Source: Trochalopteron elliotii
Taxonomy: Eukaryota > Chordata > Aves > Passeriformes > Leiothrichidae
Reading direction: 5' to 3'
NCBI GenBank assembly: GCA_024734555.1
Contig: JANPWX010000557.1
Location: forward strand, 933,142-997,141
DNA length: 64,000 nucleotides
Shown here: positions 24,843-39,512 of the stretch, piece by piece
Position numbering within the stretch: position 1 is the stretch's first letter
Layout: every line of letters begins with the position of its first letter
Notes under the pieces: model-generated
Databases searched by the model: none
Told to the model about the DNA's origin: nothing
Seen by the model: only the letters and a program-made list of their open reading frames with translations
Made by a program: the position numbers and the translations under genes

Positions 24843-27800
24843 TGTTTCTGTCAAATGTGCCAGTTCCTCCAGCCCTGTTCAGAAGCAGTGGTGGGTTTGA
24901 TCTGTTTCGATGACATCATTCATACATTTAGTACAGCTCAGTTTGCTGTCACCCACCCACAACAGGCAGGGGACAACGTCCCTGTCACACAGGTCTTGGC
25001 AGAGTTCATGCACCAGAATGCCCCATGATTGGAATCCCTTTGCCTGTCCCACACTTCACTGTGTTTCATTTATGGATATTATGTTGAAACTGGTGGAGTT
25101 TAAAACATCGAAGTTAGTTGCTTTGTCCTGTTAAAAAACCTTTGCAATGTTACCTTTTACTGGGATGTGTTCAACTCTGACAGCTGTGCTGAGTCCTTTA
25201 GAATACTGTACAGTAAAATGCTCCAGGCAGGGGCCAGCACAAGTTTTTTCACTTCTAAAAATAAAAGGCTACTATCAGACCCTAGAGGAGCAAAGGGGCG
25301 GTTAAGTACCTAAGAGTATGATGGAATGTTATGAAATTTGTGTTGAAATTTTTAAAGTTATTTGAGGAACTGCAATGCAGACTGAAATTTCCTTCTTCCT
25401 TCCCTTCTCCTCCCAGTCTTCCACTGGTGCTGTGGGCTTCTGCATATTCAGTGCTGAAAGAGAGAATATTTGCTCACCTTTGTTCACTACTTTGAGAACC
25501 ATTTGTACAAATAGGATTTTACAAATTACTACTGGAGTGGCAGGTTCAAGAAGCACTCAAACACCTGCCTTTTTTACAGACTCTGTAGTCCTACTGAAGC
25601 TGACAGGGCTACTCACATGCTGCAAGTCAAACACAGACTTAAACAGCTATTATGTGAAGTCCCACCACAACTGAAGATTGTGGAAATGAAGAAGTCACCC
25701 CTGACTTCTTCGGGCTGAAATACTCAGTTGACAAGAAATACAGCTATTTGGGAATTAAGTCATCTAGCATCACATGAATTTCATTTTCTTTCCACAAAAT
25801 GAAATGCTAGTGTGCAGTGTTTTTAATGCCATTTACCAGCATTAGTTTCTGCTCATGTAAAAATCTCCTTTCATGTGTATTACAGTAAAGACAAATTTGT
25901 CAGATTGCAGAGAAACTCAGAACTTCTGCTTTTGATTTCTGATCACAGCTCTACCTTCCTTGCCCAAGAAAACAGAAAATGATTAGTCATGTAGTGCCTA
26001 TTGATTTAGTAGTCTTAATTTTAAAAATTATGTTTCTCAGTATTGTTCTTTTTTTTTATTACTGAAGCAAATTGTAACACACTGAATTGGAAATTGGTTA
26101 ACTCCTTCCTATCTTTGCTTTTATAGCTCATTTTCTGTTTGATTGAACATAAGCCATAAAGTGAGAACTGTTTTCTCTAAACATAGGAAATAAAAGACAG
26201 GCTTCCTAAGAAAGTATCAGGCTCAGGTTACTTGTGCCTCTCTCATTCTCACTATCCCCTGTTGTTCCTTCTCTTCCTTCCAACTCTTTTGTCATAATAT
26301 TTCTAGAAGAAGTATCTATTAGCAGAAGCATACAGTAGATAGCTGTTTATAGTGAGGGGACTTGGCTAAACTGTCACATGAATCATATGTTCTGTTCCTT
26401 TGACAAGGGGTGAAATAACAGCCTGGTTCATTCCCTGCATCAGAGAGGCACTGGCTATTCTCACAATCTTTCTTGCCCTCTTGTACTGGGATCTTCTTGC
26501 TTTTCAAGGCTTCTTGGGAAAAGTGCAAAACAAAGGCTAAGTCTGCCTTCTATGGATATGTAATGATTTCCAGTGAGGCAGGCTCTGCAAAAAGAGACAA
26601 CATCACTTAAAGAGAAGAGAGAAAGTCTGTAAAGGTCACTGGCCTTCTTTTCCCACCAAAAAAAAAAAGAGCTATGGACAACAGATGGATCTCAGGTCAT
26701 GAAATCCATTCTCCCAAATAGTAAGTAATATGTCACATAAATCTTAAAATTCTTTGTCTACCACCCTAGAAACCACAGCACTTTTCCTCTAAATGATCTC
26801 TCTAGTTTCCTTTTCCTGAAATAACAACAATGAGGCAGTTAAGAAGATTTGGATGACAAAAATTCAGGACAGTAGAATGGCTGATCTGGCTTTTATTAGG
26901 ACAAAGGAACTTGGAAAGGTGAAAGAAAATAATCTTCATGGGATAATATGCATGGGCTTGGGGCATAGTGGAAGACATAGATACTTACTAATGCATTCTT
27001 GAGGCAAGAGGATGCAAGTGCTAATCCATATTGGACAGAAGTGATGTCTGATGCTGCTCAGAAGAAAGGAGTGATCTCCTGCTAGATCTCCTCAGAAAAA
27101 GATCTGAGCAATTGATGTTGATGTTCAACTCACAGTGTTGATGTGTGTTTCTGTGGCTGGACAAAGGTTTCCAGTCAAACACTGGATGAATGAAAATATT
27201 GGTTTGGTCAGATATGAAGGACTAGTGGGATCTTAGAGAAGACCTCTAAGAACAAGTGTGGCAGAGGAATGAGAAGAGGGAGTTTGTGGTGTTTGTGTGC
27301 TGAGTTGCCAATAAAACCAGACTCCAAGAAGATGAAACAGGAGAAATTTACAGAATGAATACTGTGCTCACCCAGGGGGGAGTCTGGGAGTAGAAGTTCT
27401 CTAAGACATATTAAATAATAGCCATTGTCCAGGATATTTGTTCAAAGACTTGCTAAGCTGTTTTTCATATTTTCATATTTTGCCCAGTGACCTTTAGTTT
27501 GCCTTTGTAACAGCCCAGGCTGGGACAGCCAGGTATATATGCTGTGACTGACAAAGATAAATAGATTGATAGAATTGTTGGGTCTGAATCGCATACACAG
27601 CATGGGTGCTCTAGACATATACAGTTGAGTTAAGCCAGAGATTAATGACTCGAAACAAGAATTTCTGGGTGAAAATCTCTGGCCTATGCTACACAACAAG
27701 CCAGACTCCATGACCCAACAGTCATTTCTGGGTTTAAAATCAACACATCTATGAGAAAAAAAGCCATCTGTCTTATACTTTGCTTTTTCTGCAAACCCAT

Positions 27801-30800
27801 TATGTCTCTAGTGTATCTATATTCAGCTTTCAGCAGCCTCAGGCTTGAAGATTTTTAGTGATTATAATTCTACCACCATTTTGCACCTTCAAAATTTTAG
27901 CAGGGAAGACTCCAGGGACTGGAGCGAGGCCAAGTCCAGTGGCAATCCCAGTTTACCAGTGAAATTATAGACTGACTGATTGCAACTGTATCTCTTATCA
28001 GTGCAGAACAACAGACAGAGTTGGTTCCTGAGAACAAGCTGATCTGGAGACTTTTATCACTAAGAGCTAGAAAAGGTATTAGAAATCTGAGAAATGTTAA
28101 CAGCAGTCTCAAGCTGTAGCTTCTTCCATTTTGTGCTTCCATACATTGTGCTCACAGTTCACCAGCACCTAAGTTACAACTCTGTAATCCATGTTCTGTA
28201 CCTTCTCCTTATGCCTTGAGGCAGACTCTTGGTTAAACCAGTAATATGTCGTTGCCTGCAATGGGGCTACTTGAAATTTGCATACTTCTAAGAGGAGAAT
28301 CTCTCTTTTCCTAGTCCCTATTTCACAATCAGAAATGCTCATTTGTTATTATTTTTTAAGGTTCTAATTCAACCAAGCCATAGTCTCCACTGCCTCCGGA
28401 ATCAATATTTTCTCTGTCTTTTGACAATTTTTTTTTATTTTATTTTTACATGCAGTCTCCAAAAGGCTATAATTTACAGTTAATACCATGTAATCAAAGA
28501 CAATGGCAGGATTCCTGTGAGCAGAGCAATGCTGGCTTCCTAATCATGGCTCTCGTGCTCTACAGAAGAATTACAATCCTGCTGTGGAACAGCAAATACC
28601 TGTTCCTACAAACACGTGCAGTATTTTACAGTTGAATTGAATGAGGGAAATCTATGCTTCTCCTTGCTCAGGAAGATTTGATTGCCTAAACTAACACCCC
28701 TAGGGAAAGGTACCGTGAGAAAAAAAGATTCCTGGTCTGGGCAGGTTTTAGTCTGCATTTTTGCATGGGTCATTATTGTTCGGAAAAGATGCCCTCAGGT
28801 GTGCAAGGTGATTTCCAACACCATTTTGTGACAAAGGCAAGGTGATTAGTGACTTCAGCAGGGCTCTGCCTTGCTAGCAACTGATGCAAGATTCGCATCT
28901 GATAATCTGCTGAGTAACCACTACACAGAGGAATAATACAATGTGTAGTTCCTGCTTTGTTTTCCACTAAGGAGACAAGTCCCACTGAATAGGTCAGACT
29001 GAAGGAAAACAAAAGCAGAAAAGTAAGGTAAGAGCTGCTTTGGTTTGAGGTCATTCTGCAGGACTCAAATAAGGAATAAACTATGGTGGAAATGAGATGA
29101 ATCTGTGCCAAGGCTTGAATGGACAAAGCACACAACTTCGAAATCCTGTGTTTGGCCATACCTAGCCTACAGAAATATTCGTACAAGGCTGTGAGTGCCT
29201 CTGGTGATGGAGAGGGTGAGAGGGTTGAGTCTTGGTAAAAGGAATCTGGGTACGTGAAGGCATTGATGCATTTTGTTCTGCACTATTCTCTTTTAGACTC
29301 CGTCTTTCCCTACTTGCAATGGCTTTGTTGGAGGACAATTATCTTCACTAAATGAAAATGACCAGAATGTGTCAAGGGTCAAGTAAAAAGCAATATACAA
29401 AGCAGCCAGAAGTAAAGGAGTATCAGGCAGGAAGCTGTCCAATTCTTTACTTTCCGTGAGGCCAAAGACATTTAATCTGCAGCTGCAGCAACAGCTATTC
29501 CACTGGCTGTGGAATGGAGGGTGCCAGTGATCTTGTTCTTTTACAGGAGAAGATGAAAGGGAACACCCTCAGGGCACAGCCTTAGGTGCACTTGGGAAAT
29601 GGCTGGAGTGTTGTGAGAGGTTTCTATCCTCAAGCTGTTTGTCACTCTCCATCTCCCAAAGGAGGCAAGCTTTGCAGCAGAAGTGATGGGAGCTGCTTAG
29701 CCTATTTCAGAGCAAAGTGGTTCACTTTGTATACTTTAGGGAACTCCTAGGGAAAACTGGAGGACTTAGCCCTCTAAGCTGCAGTGGCAGTAAGTCCTTT
29801 TCCTTGGAAAAGGAACCCTAGAGGCAAGCTGGAAGGACGGATTTTCATATCTTACTTTGCTCCACTCGTGTCAGAATGAGGTCTTAGCACATTTCAGTGA
29901 GTTTTTGTTTACATATACTTAATCACCTTGCTGCAACCAATCTCCTCTCAACGAACCCAAAGGTTTTGTGTCTTTATTTGCAAGTCTCCAAAAGTCCTAG
30001 TGCCATGCCATTTTATCAGTGTTCTAGTAAGAAGCAAAAGTCTGTTTATTTTCTCTTCCACTTTTAAATATATACAGTACTTGACCTAAAATCAAGTGGC
30101 TCCTTGGATTTTCCTTTTTATGTTCTCAAAGGAATATATAGAGAAAACAAGGTTCTACACATCAGAACAGACTGTTCCCCTACAGCATCTCATCAAGTGA
30201 CTGTCAGGAAAAAAAAAAATCCATGTCTCATCCGAGAAGAGGCTCTCAAGCAATGAAGATGTGCCATTTCCCTCAGTCTTACTGCTCCTGTCCCAAACCC
30301 TTTCTCAAAAAGTGTTTACATTGAAAATGTTTGAGAAGTGGTAGAATTTACCAAGAGAGACATTCAGTACATGCCCTTTTTCCTGTGTTATTCCCTGGCA
30401 AATTGCTACAGACTACTGTAGAAAAGCCAGTCTCAAACACACACAGAAATCACATTAGGTGACACACAAGGGAGACGTAAATAAACTGCAAAGAATTCGG
30501 GAAAGCTGCAGCAGTGTTGTAGCAAAAATTCAGAGCTCCTGGCTTTGATATGAGTTTCAGTGAACGGCAGAGTGTATCTTTGAGAAGGGCAACCCAGGGA
30601 GAGAGGATAATGCTTAGTATATAGTGCATTCAAGAAGAACTGAAGGGGAACAAAAGCATGGCCGACAGTGTACCCATGTGCTGCAGACAGGCAATTACTC
30701 TATAAATCACAGTTAAAGGAGATCTCCACTAGCTGGCACCTACCACAGCCCCTCATCTCTCTGAGCACTGGCTGCTGTGATTAGAGGCAAAGACAGACAT

Positions 30801-33800
30801 TTGGCAGGGCAAAAACTGTTAAGTTCTGTGTCAATTAGGTCAGCATCAGCACTAATCCCCCAAGACCACAGGTCCTGAAAGAGTAGGGGCATCTACGCAA
30901 GACTGAAAATGCCTTGAGTGGAAAAGTTCTCAAACTGATTGTTGGGCTATCCGACCTGAGGGGGGGTGGCCACAAGGGCAAGACGAGCTGTTCTTGAATA
31001 GCACAGGCTAGACCACTTATCATGATGGTTTCATTGCAGGGAACAGTCATGCACTATTAGTGCTGAAAGATTTCCCAGCCCTAACGGCTAGGATTGTAAG
31101 AATCTATTTAACTTTGATAGTCTATAGCCCATCACTGGAAGTCTGCTTAAAGGTGTGATTTCTCTTCTTTGTATTGGAATTGCTGACAGATCCTTAACTA
31201 TTATGGTGCTTACCAGCAGTAACCCATTTAAATAGAAAGAGGAGAGCATAAATGGCTTGTGCTGTTTGAATTTGATTTACTCATCAGCAGACAAAAGTTC
31301 CATGTATAGATCCTTGCAACACTATCCAGTCCATGCATTTTCTGTGCTCTTTGTATACCAATATATTATAAAGTTAGAAAATGCATTATCCTGGAGGAAG
31401 GATGCTACGCTGAAGGGAATTTGGGTGCTGATTGTTTTTGAACTGCAATATGAGGCATTGTAATTCTGTGTCAGCAATTTAAATGCTCTGATAGAACTGG
31501 TGACTGTTTAAATGGCTCCAACCCCCAGCCTTTCCTCACCAATCTTCCCTGCCTGCAGTACCTCACTCTTATGGATGAAAAGCTGAAAGTTCTGACCAGG
31601 AACAAAGAGTAGGAAAGTAGTTGGAGAGACCAGTAATTGTTTAGGGTGGGTTTTTTTCTAGTGTTGTTTAAAAACATGAGCAAATATGGAGACATTCCAC
31701 CTTCGTATTTTCATGTTGAAGTGCAATTAGCTGTGAATCTCAAAAGAGGCTGGCTGCACGGCCATGTACCCCATTGTCCCTGCCCTCCAACTGGGAGGAA
31801 TGGAGAGAAAGAGAGAGAGAGAAGGTGAGTAGCCCTTCAAGTTGCTTTTGTCATCCTGTTGCCACCTCTGCAGAGACAAGCTTCTGACAGGAGACAGCCA
31901 TCTCTCTAAATCAGTCATCTGTGTTCCTTATTCCCCTCCCACCTCCTGCTAGTATGCAGCAGTGCCCAGCACACTGTGTGACAAGAGACCTTAAAGGGCT
32001 GCCTTTCCCCTGCTGTGTTACTGCAGGTTAGCCAGGGGTGCTGCTCTGCCTGCTTGTTCAGAGCCACTCAAAGCCCTGTGATTGTTCCTACCAAGATCCT
32101 CAGTAAGGCTGAACGACAAAGTCGGCAACTGCAAATGCAGCTGATGAAAATGATCATTGTTTCTCTTTAGATTCTTACAAATAAGGCTGCCACTCAAATC
32201 CAGAAGGGAAAAAGACAAGTCAAGACTGGAAAAATACAGATATGCACTGTGCAGGACTGAATCCCACTGGGAAATAAAGTATCAGAACATCTTGTTATCA
32301 TTGCCATCCCTATTAAAATCAGTGACTTCAGGTACAACCTCAACAACTCTGGAATGGTCTAAAAATACTGAGTGATGGATGGTGTAGTACCACACTCCTG
32401 ATATACATTTGTTAGAAGCAAACAACCACAGCTCACACAGAGTAAATATGTGATGCTGTCATCCCTAAGTGGTGGGGATAAAAAATGTGTTACCCTGCTC
32501 CTTATCGTGTACCCTGCCTCCATTTACATTTTCTCTCTGTCATGCATGCTGATACGGATATAATGGAAATTGAAGGGGTATGGAAAGGGTATCCATCAGA
32601 GAGACAGAAAGTCAGTGACTCGGGTTAATTTTGTATCTTGAAAAAGTCAGTGGTAGATGCATATACTTTGAGCATCAGCTCTTCATGAGGTCAGTCCTAG
32701 CACAAGTGACATTCGCAACTTCTTTCTATTAAACAGGTAGCTACACAAGTACTGGATGGAATAAAAGATACCTTCTGTAAGACAAATGTAGGAGACATTC
32801 ATGAGTCTGGAACTACTTGCTGTAGCAGATTTCCAAAGTAGAGATCCATTGCACCCAACTTCAGCTTCTGATATTCAGCATCTGAGAAGGACATTTTATC
32901 CTTCTAGGCTCTCTCTGCAGTCAGGGGAGAAGGAACCACATCCAAAGTGGAAAGCAGATTTTTCAATAGCCTCAAGCTTTCCACAGTCCATACATACAAA
33001 GGACAAGCACATCCCAGCTGAAGCATCTCAGTTAAGTGCCTAACTTCAAGTGGAATGACTCTAAACTGATTTCACCTTGCAGGCTTCCCTCCCTGGCACT
33101 TCCGACAAGCAGATTCTGTCCTCTGGTAGGGTGAGGGCTGTTGACTGTCTCTGAATGAGAAACAGGGGTAGGTTAGGGTTTTGTGCCCTTAGTGGAGGGA
33201 CAGCAGCCACTGCCAGTGAAGGGAGAAAGTGCTCAGAAACTCAAGAGAATGAGTAATATGGTCAGTGATGCTCTGAGCAGAGAGTCGTGTGGGGAACTTG
33301 AAGAAGAGGAGCACACAGCTGAGGAGGGCTGCCTCAGTGGATTAGGGTTACTGACTGCTGCAGATTGAGAGTGTGGCACCTGGACTCTGACCAACCCTTG
33401 CCCAGCCATAGCTCTGGGGCAAGAAGAGCTGTACAGAGAAAGCTCTGCCAAACCACCTTAATGAAAAGACTGAAATTAGTGACACTCCCAGCTGCTTGTT
33501 TAAAATGACAATGTTTTTATTAGGGCTGAAATAGAATGGGAAAGAGAAGGAGTGTTGTGTAAATTGTGCGCTGGCCTTTGTGCCTGCTGCTGGGGGAGTG
33601 ATCAACAACACCAGCTGGCAGCTCTTTGGTTAAGAAAAAAAAATAATACAGTCCTGGAGATTGCAATGTGAACAAGAGCAAGCAGAGCACTCAGCACAGG
33701 AAAAACAGCTAGCGAGGGAGCCAGGCTGTGAAGGCAGATATTGCAGTCAAAGCCAATAAGAATTTCTTTCTAATGCACAGGAAGTCTTCTCTGTCTCTCC

Positions 33801-34525
33801 AGCTTCCCCACACACTCCTTCTTGGCCTTCTACTACCCTGCTTTGTTAGTGCAAATAGAGATTCTGGGGACTGAAAATCTTGGGAGACAAGGTGCCCATA
33901 CTCCTTGGCCCAGAATACAAACACAGAGAGAGAAGTAGAGAGTGGGCTCTGCCACACTGCAGGTTTGCACATTTGGTGGTTCATGCAAGGTTTAGGATTT
34001 GGCAAGCAGTATCCTATGAAAGCAGCTCATAAACCAGAAAAATGCATATGGTCCTCTCCTGCAGACCCCACTGCAATGGCAGCCACAGGCTCCATCCAGC
34101 TCTGCAAAGGTATTTCACACACTCAGAGCTCCACCTGCCATTTCTGTCCTGCAATCTCATGAAGTTTAGCTGATTTCACTCATTTCTGCCCTGAAGCTTC
34201 TGATTTTTCAGTTCTACACCACAGAGATGATGTAAATCCAGTTCTTCTCTCCAACACCCTCAAGTGTTCTAGAAGTCATTTTATTTTGATCAAAGTCAGT
34301 CAGCTATGGCCAAACTATGTTGTGTGTTGTTTACAGTACCCCTGTATGCATTCACAGAATATTTATCACTAGAGAAGATGAGCAGCTTTTCCTCCCTTTG
34401 ATTTGAATACTAATTAAACATATTTTTATTTAGATTGAGGATATTCAAAGCCTAAAGACTGTCTTGGTTTCCTGAAGCCAACAAGGTGAGACAGAAGGAG
34501 GCTGTAGGAAGAGTTCATTAGCTTG
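24843..34525. other. Non-coding stretch of about 9.7 kb, nothing recognised
   Basis: No gene or named repeat that I can support. The longest ORF is 137 codons (minus, 28773-29186), with no domain. An A12 run lies near 26659. An ORF at 33183-33368 has an acidic, coding-like composition and is discussed as a finding only. A single 'ggttagggtt' at 33171-33180 is not part of a telomeric array. Confidence 0.5.
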
Positions 34526-34529
34526 GGAA

Positions 34530-34650
34530 TGAACCCCTTCTCTGACACTGACCTACTCTATGACTTTGAGCATCTTACTTTACCATGCATGACAAATAGC
34601 AATTAACTTGCTGCATACTCCACTAAGAAGTTGTTAGCATACACAGTGAT
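34530..34650 (+). repeat. MIR-like relic
   Basis: 'cttctctgacactgacctac', 'tctatgactttgagcatctt' and 'actttaccatgcatgacaaa' resemble the MIR series 'ctctgccacttactagct', 'gtgtgaccttgggcaagtta', 'cttaacctctctgtgcct'. Plus orientation, strongly diverged. Confidence 0.45.
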
Positions 34651-36774
34651 GAGAAATGAAATGCAAGAATTTCAAAAAAATATGCTGGGAGGTCAGATCT
34701 GAGCTGTAGTGCTTACATGTATCTTTAACTGAGTGATAACACAGACTTTGAAAGAAAAAAGGTGAGTTTAAATAAACCAAATTAAAAAATAATTGTACGG
34801 TCTTTAGCTCTAGATAATGGCAGTGTGAGAAGTGGGATAATTAAATGATATGATTTCAGAAAGAAAACAGTTTTTCTGGACATGCACAAGGTTATCTGTG
34901 TCATTAGCTAAGCTGCATGCAGGAGAGGAATTCTCTGTTCTTATCTCCTGATCTCAGCCCTGTGAGGTCTGCTGGGGGTTATTTTTTGTTTTTATTTTCT
35001 AAGCTAGGTTGCAGTTTGTTGGTTTTTTCCTATGGATCAGGAAGAGCTGAAGAGATTGCTACAAAAAAGAAAAGAAATATCTTTTAAAGATTCTTTAGAA
35101 TGGTACTAACAGGGGAATGCTTTATATCAGTTGTCTTGTGTGGTATACTGATGAGGTTTCTGCCTTAATTGCTTTCCAGTTGTAGAGAAACAATGTCATT
35201 TTGCCAGATCAACAGTGCTGGTAAAAGGGGAAGAGCAATCAGGGCACTGCTACCACACCCCCACGATGTCAACGAGCACTGGCCCATTGCCACCAATCTG
35301 CTTCAGCCATGGGGCTCCCTGGCTTCAGCTCTCTCCTACCCAACTCCACACCCTGCAGCAATTCCTTTCCTAGTGTTCAGGAACAAGTCTTTAACAGGGA
35401 CTTGTATTTCTCTCTGGAAGCAAGCTCCACTCTTCCCTGTGGGCTGTCACCTCCCTTTTACAGCTGCCACTCTATCAGGCTTTAGTTTTATTTGTTCTTG
35501 ACTCCCAATATGCAGCTGGAATTTTGCCTGTTTACAGCGGGTTGTATGGGAGTCTCTGGGGAGAGAAGCAGACAAGCAGGGAGCTGAGGAAAGGACTTTA
35601 ATATTTGGGTCTGGGACAGTGGCCAAGGCTTTCGTCTTCCAGTGAGGTTTGTCAAAATTCAGAACAGTCCCAGCCAAATCAGCACAGCTTCTTTGCTGTC
35701 ATCCTTGGCACAGATGCCAATGAACAACTCTGCCATGAAGGCCCAGCTTCCTTCCATCTCCTCTGCACATGATGGAGACTCAGCTGAAGGTGGCACTGGG
35801 TGACATAAGCCCATCCATACAGTAATTGCTCTGTCCAAAACATGACCATTGTCCTATGTTGCCATACAAGAAACACAGAAACTCAGGGATTGCTGCAGGA
35901 GTGGAAGAGTGAAGTGCTTTCAGATTTGGTCTTTCTAAAACACATCCCAAGCCATATATCCTACAAGCCAGCACTTCTATTGAGGATGTCCAATAACAAT
36001 ATAGATACTGAGAGCAATGAGTATATATAGTAGACAGACATCTACTGGGGGAAAGGGAGTAAAAGAAAGAGAAAAGACAGAGAGGTGTGTGCTGTAGAAA
36101 TGTGTCTTAGAAGCTTTTGATGGTGTTCTATCTTTGACAAGAAAAACAGGACTATGTCTGAAAGCTCAAATATAAAACACTCTCTTTCAAACTTAAAATT
36201 TATCTCTATATCTTCCTGTTATGTGTGTACATACAGACTCAATGCCATTGTGTATTTTGAAACCATTTAACATTGGTTCTTCAGCCCTCTAAGGAAGACA
36301 CTAAAAACAAAGTTTGCTTCTGTAAAGTCTCATTCGCAGTAATGGGAACTGTTTAAAAGAAGGGATCCTGCCAATCTGATCAGAATAGCAAGTAGTTCTG
36401 CACGGAGATGTGGCAGGGCACAGGGCTGTCCAGATCTTGTCTGTGAATTTCTGTTCTTATTTTGAGATTTTTGTGATTTCTAAACTTGCTAATATTTGCT
36501 TTGTAACAACACAGCAACAATGATGCAATTCAATGGGACCTAGTCATCGAGGCTTTGAGGAACAGCAGTACAAGAAGAGGGTTTTGATATGTAAAAATTA
36601 AAATTTGATGTTATATCATACACATTAATATCTTAACAGATCACTTTTTGTGGTAAATAGGGCCACCCCACTGCACTGGATTGTGTATCTAAAAGAATTG
36701 TTTTTTTCCTAGAAAGGCTAATGAACTTAGTAGAAGTGAAAGCACCATGAAGTGTTTTTTGCAAGGGCACAGAA

Positions 36775-36852
36775 AACCAGAATCAGAGATGGAGTTAAAA
36801 TTCAAGCTTCCTGAGTCCCAGTCCCATCCATTAGAACATATTGCCTGTAATG
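36775..36852 (-). repeat. MIR-like relic (tRNA-derived end)
   Basis: The plus strand 'cagagatggagttaaaattc', 'aagcttcctgagtcccagtc' and 'ccatccattagaacatattg' matches the reverse complement of the MIR head ('tggcagagccgggattcgaa', 'cccaggctgcctgactccag', 'ttaaccactacgctatactg'). It lies on the minus strand. Confidence 0.6.
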
Positions 36853-39360
36853 TAACTGTAGTGCAAACAGCCAATTGATAAGCTTTTTACAACAGGGATG
36901 ACAAAGTGGAAACTATAATCTCCTAGATATGCTGCTTTGTGGCCAGGAGAGGATTCCCTTGTAATTTGTTTTTTTTAAACTAGAAATAGTAGGCTGCTTC
37001 CCCTTGAATAACAAAACAGTAGAAGAGGACAAATTATATCTGTCAGCTCTGTCCACAAAGCCCACACAATATTTGACCTCCTGGCCCCTTTCTTGCATCC
37101 ATGAGAAGCAGAGGACTTGCGTGGGAAGTGCGGTGAGAGGCAGGCACAGGAGTGCAGCCAGAAGTGAGCAGGGTGTGCCATGATGGGGACTCATTACAAC
37201 TGTCAGCAGTGACTTTGTCCTGCTGGGTCAGGCTCCTGATGGAGAATGGAGTGAGCCTGAGCAGTGGTGACTTTGCTGTAGCAGGCCTGATGTCAATATT
37301 TGAGAAAGTTCTATGTAAGGAAGGTCCTGTGGATCTTCCCCAGTCCTGGCAGCTCTGCCTAGGGACCAGTGACTCCTCTTCTTTCTCCTCTGAAAAAAGT
37401 CTAGAAGGACTGTCCTAAGGCAGGATATGATAGACCAAGGTCAAGTACTCTGCAGAGCCAAAATGAGGCAATGGGATTATTTTGAAAATTCATTTAAGAA
37501 TAAAACTTGTGGATATTCTAGTGGTGACATTTTCAGATAAAATCATTATCTGCCCTGGAGAACAGCAGTCAGGAAAAAGATTATCAAGGAAGTATATATG
37601 AGCTACATAGGCACATTTCACTGCCATGAGATCTCAGTTTCCAGTTCACATGTTCCCAAAGGCTATTTATTCTTTTTAAAAGAATACTTAGTCAAAACTG
37701 AGAGCCTGCAGAAGGGAAGACAAATTACAGATACAATCAGCTATCTCTTCTGCAGTTGCTTGCATTTACAATAATAAACAAAGTCCTGAATGTTAAGGGG
37801 TGGGAGGATCCCATTCTCCACCAGAGCTGGGAAATGTTTTTAACCTAAGCCTTGAGAAGGACGAGGTATTTTCAGCAGAATTCCTGTAAAAGATGTGCCC
37901 CATTAGACTGCACACCCCAAGAGCAGCACAACCCCTTGCTGTGTTTTCTATTCTGAGACCTCATTGAAGAATTTGAAAAATTTGGCAAACCTGCCATGGA
38001 GCACAAAGGTGTTGTGCTGAAATTGCAAGAGATGCAGATTCAATGACAGCAGCACATGAGAAGGTCAAATGAGTGACACACACAATGTGTGTGCCCTGAC
38101 ATTTGTGCAGTGCAATGTTTTAGAGAAACAAACAGCAGACAGGTTTAACCTAGAGAACCCCAGACAAGAACCTCTAGAGGACCTTAGTTCTGGCCAAGGC
38201 ACCCACTGTAGAGTGCTCTAACAGGAAAGGCCAGGGGCTTGTGGTTTCCCAGCATGCTTCTGAGTCACTGAAATGCTAAAATAAGAAAGAAATAGAAAAA
38301 TATTTTGCAAAACTTAGGAATGTTTATTACCTCTCCATCTACCAGTCCTATCCCCAGATTTTGCATTTCCTTCTAACGGGCAGGCCCATGATGTGTTTCA
38401 GTGCCATGGGGAAGCTGAAGGAGCCTGAAACCTCCTCTCTCCAACCACCAGCACTCACTCTCAAGCCTGCATAGTCAGCAATATTAAGAAAGCAGCTAGA
38501 GAAGGGCATGTAGAAACAAAACAAAGTTAATTTGCTGAAATGTGGTATTTAACCAGGAGAAAATAAAAGAGCAGTGCCCTAGGTACCCACAACCCTCTGC
38601 ACTTGACAGCAGTGACAGTGTCAGCTTCCATCTGCTGGTGTTACAGTGACACTTGCTATGCTAAACGCTGATTAGAATTAAAATGGAAATGACATCTATG
38701 TGCATTACTCTGCTATTAATCTTGATGCCCTACGTTTCATGTTGACAGTGGGCTTTTGCAGGGGGAGCCTAAAAAGACACAGGGTTGTGGAGCTGGGGTT
38801 TTTTGTAGTTGTTATTAAAGAAGTAAATGTGGTTCTGAAAATGAGCATAACACAGTGAATTACAGGCTCGTGGTATCTCTGAAAGAAGATCTTTGTATTT
38901 CCAGTGGTTAGACAGTGAGCCCAGTTTTAGAAAATACATGTATGACTGTGTGCATAGTAAATTTTTGCCGCTAAAATGGATATTTGATGTGCCATTAGCA
39001 TGAGTTTATTCAAATATTTAATGCAGGTGCCTGCAAATCATGTAGCTACCTTATGTTGTTAACTGATTTTACCATAATTGTGTACACAAGTGGTGTTCAC
39101 AAATTGAGCATGGTTGATTAGAAAATGAGCCTTATGAGATGAGACTCTTCCTAAATGCACTGGAGTGGCTGAATAGAGAAGCTCACATTTAGGGAAAGAT
39201 GTACATTGCATAGAGCACTGGTTCAAGCCTGTGGAAGGCTTAATGCACATTACTCATCCTGGGATGTCTGAGGAATGCTCCAGGAATGACATAAGCCCAT
39301 TTGACTGATTTTGACAGTGCCCACCCACTAATTTACAGCTAAGCTTCAAAAGCAGAAGCT
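36853..39360. other. Non-coding stretch, nothing recognised
   Basis: Short ORFs only, including overlapping minus frames at 36913-37194 with no domain. The block around 38640-38760 looks compositionally like conserved non-coding DNA, but this cannot be judged from one sequence. Confidence 0.45.
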
Positions 39361-39512
39361 AGAATCACAGAATGGTTTGGGTTGGAAAGGACCTTCAAGA
39401 TCATCTTGTTCCAAGTCTGTGCCACGGGAAGGTACACCTTCCACCAGACCAGGTTGCTCAAAGCCCCTCCAACCTGGCTTTGAACGCTTCCAGGATGGGG
39501 CATAAACCACAG
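39361..39512 (-). mobile_element. CR1 LINE 3' end, antisense
   Basis: Begins 'agaatcacagaatggtttgg', continues 'gttggaaaggaccttcaaga' and 'tcatcttgttccaa', then 'ttccaccagaccaggttgct', 'caaagcccctccaacctggc' and 'ccaggatggggca'. These are the hallmark blocks of the avian CR1 3' untranslated end read on the opposite strand. CR1 is the dominant non-LTR retrotransposon of birds and is usually 5'-truncated, as here: only about 150 bases remain. The similarity to the family is high by eye, so this is a comparatively young copy in this window. Confidence 0.93.

Noticed and set aside
28773..29186. 137-codon minus-strand ORF with hydrophobic stretch
   Set aside because: No recognisable family, no splice or start context, likely chance.
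33171..33180. Telomere-like 'ggttagggtt'
   Set aside because: A single partial unit, not an array.
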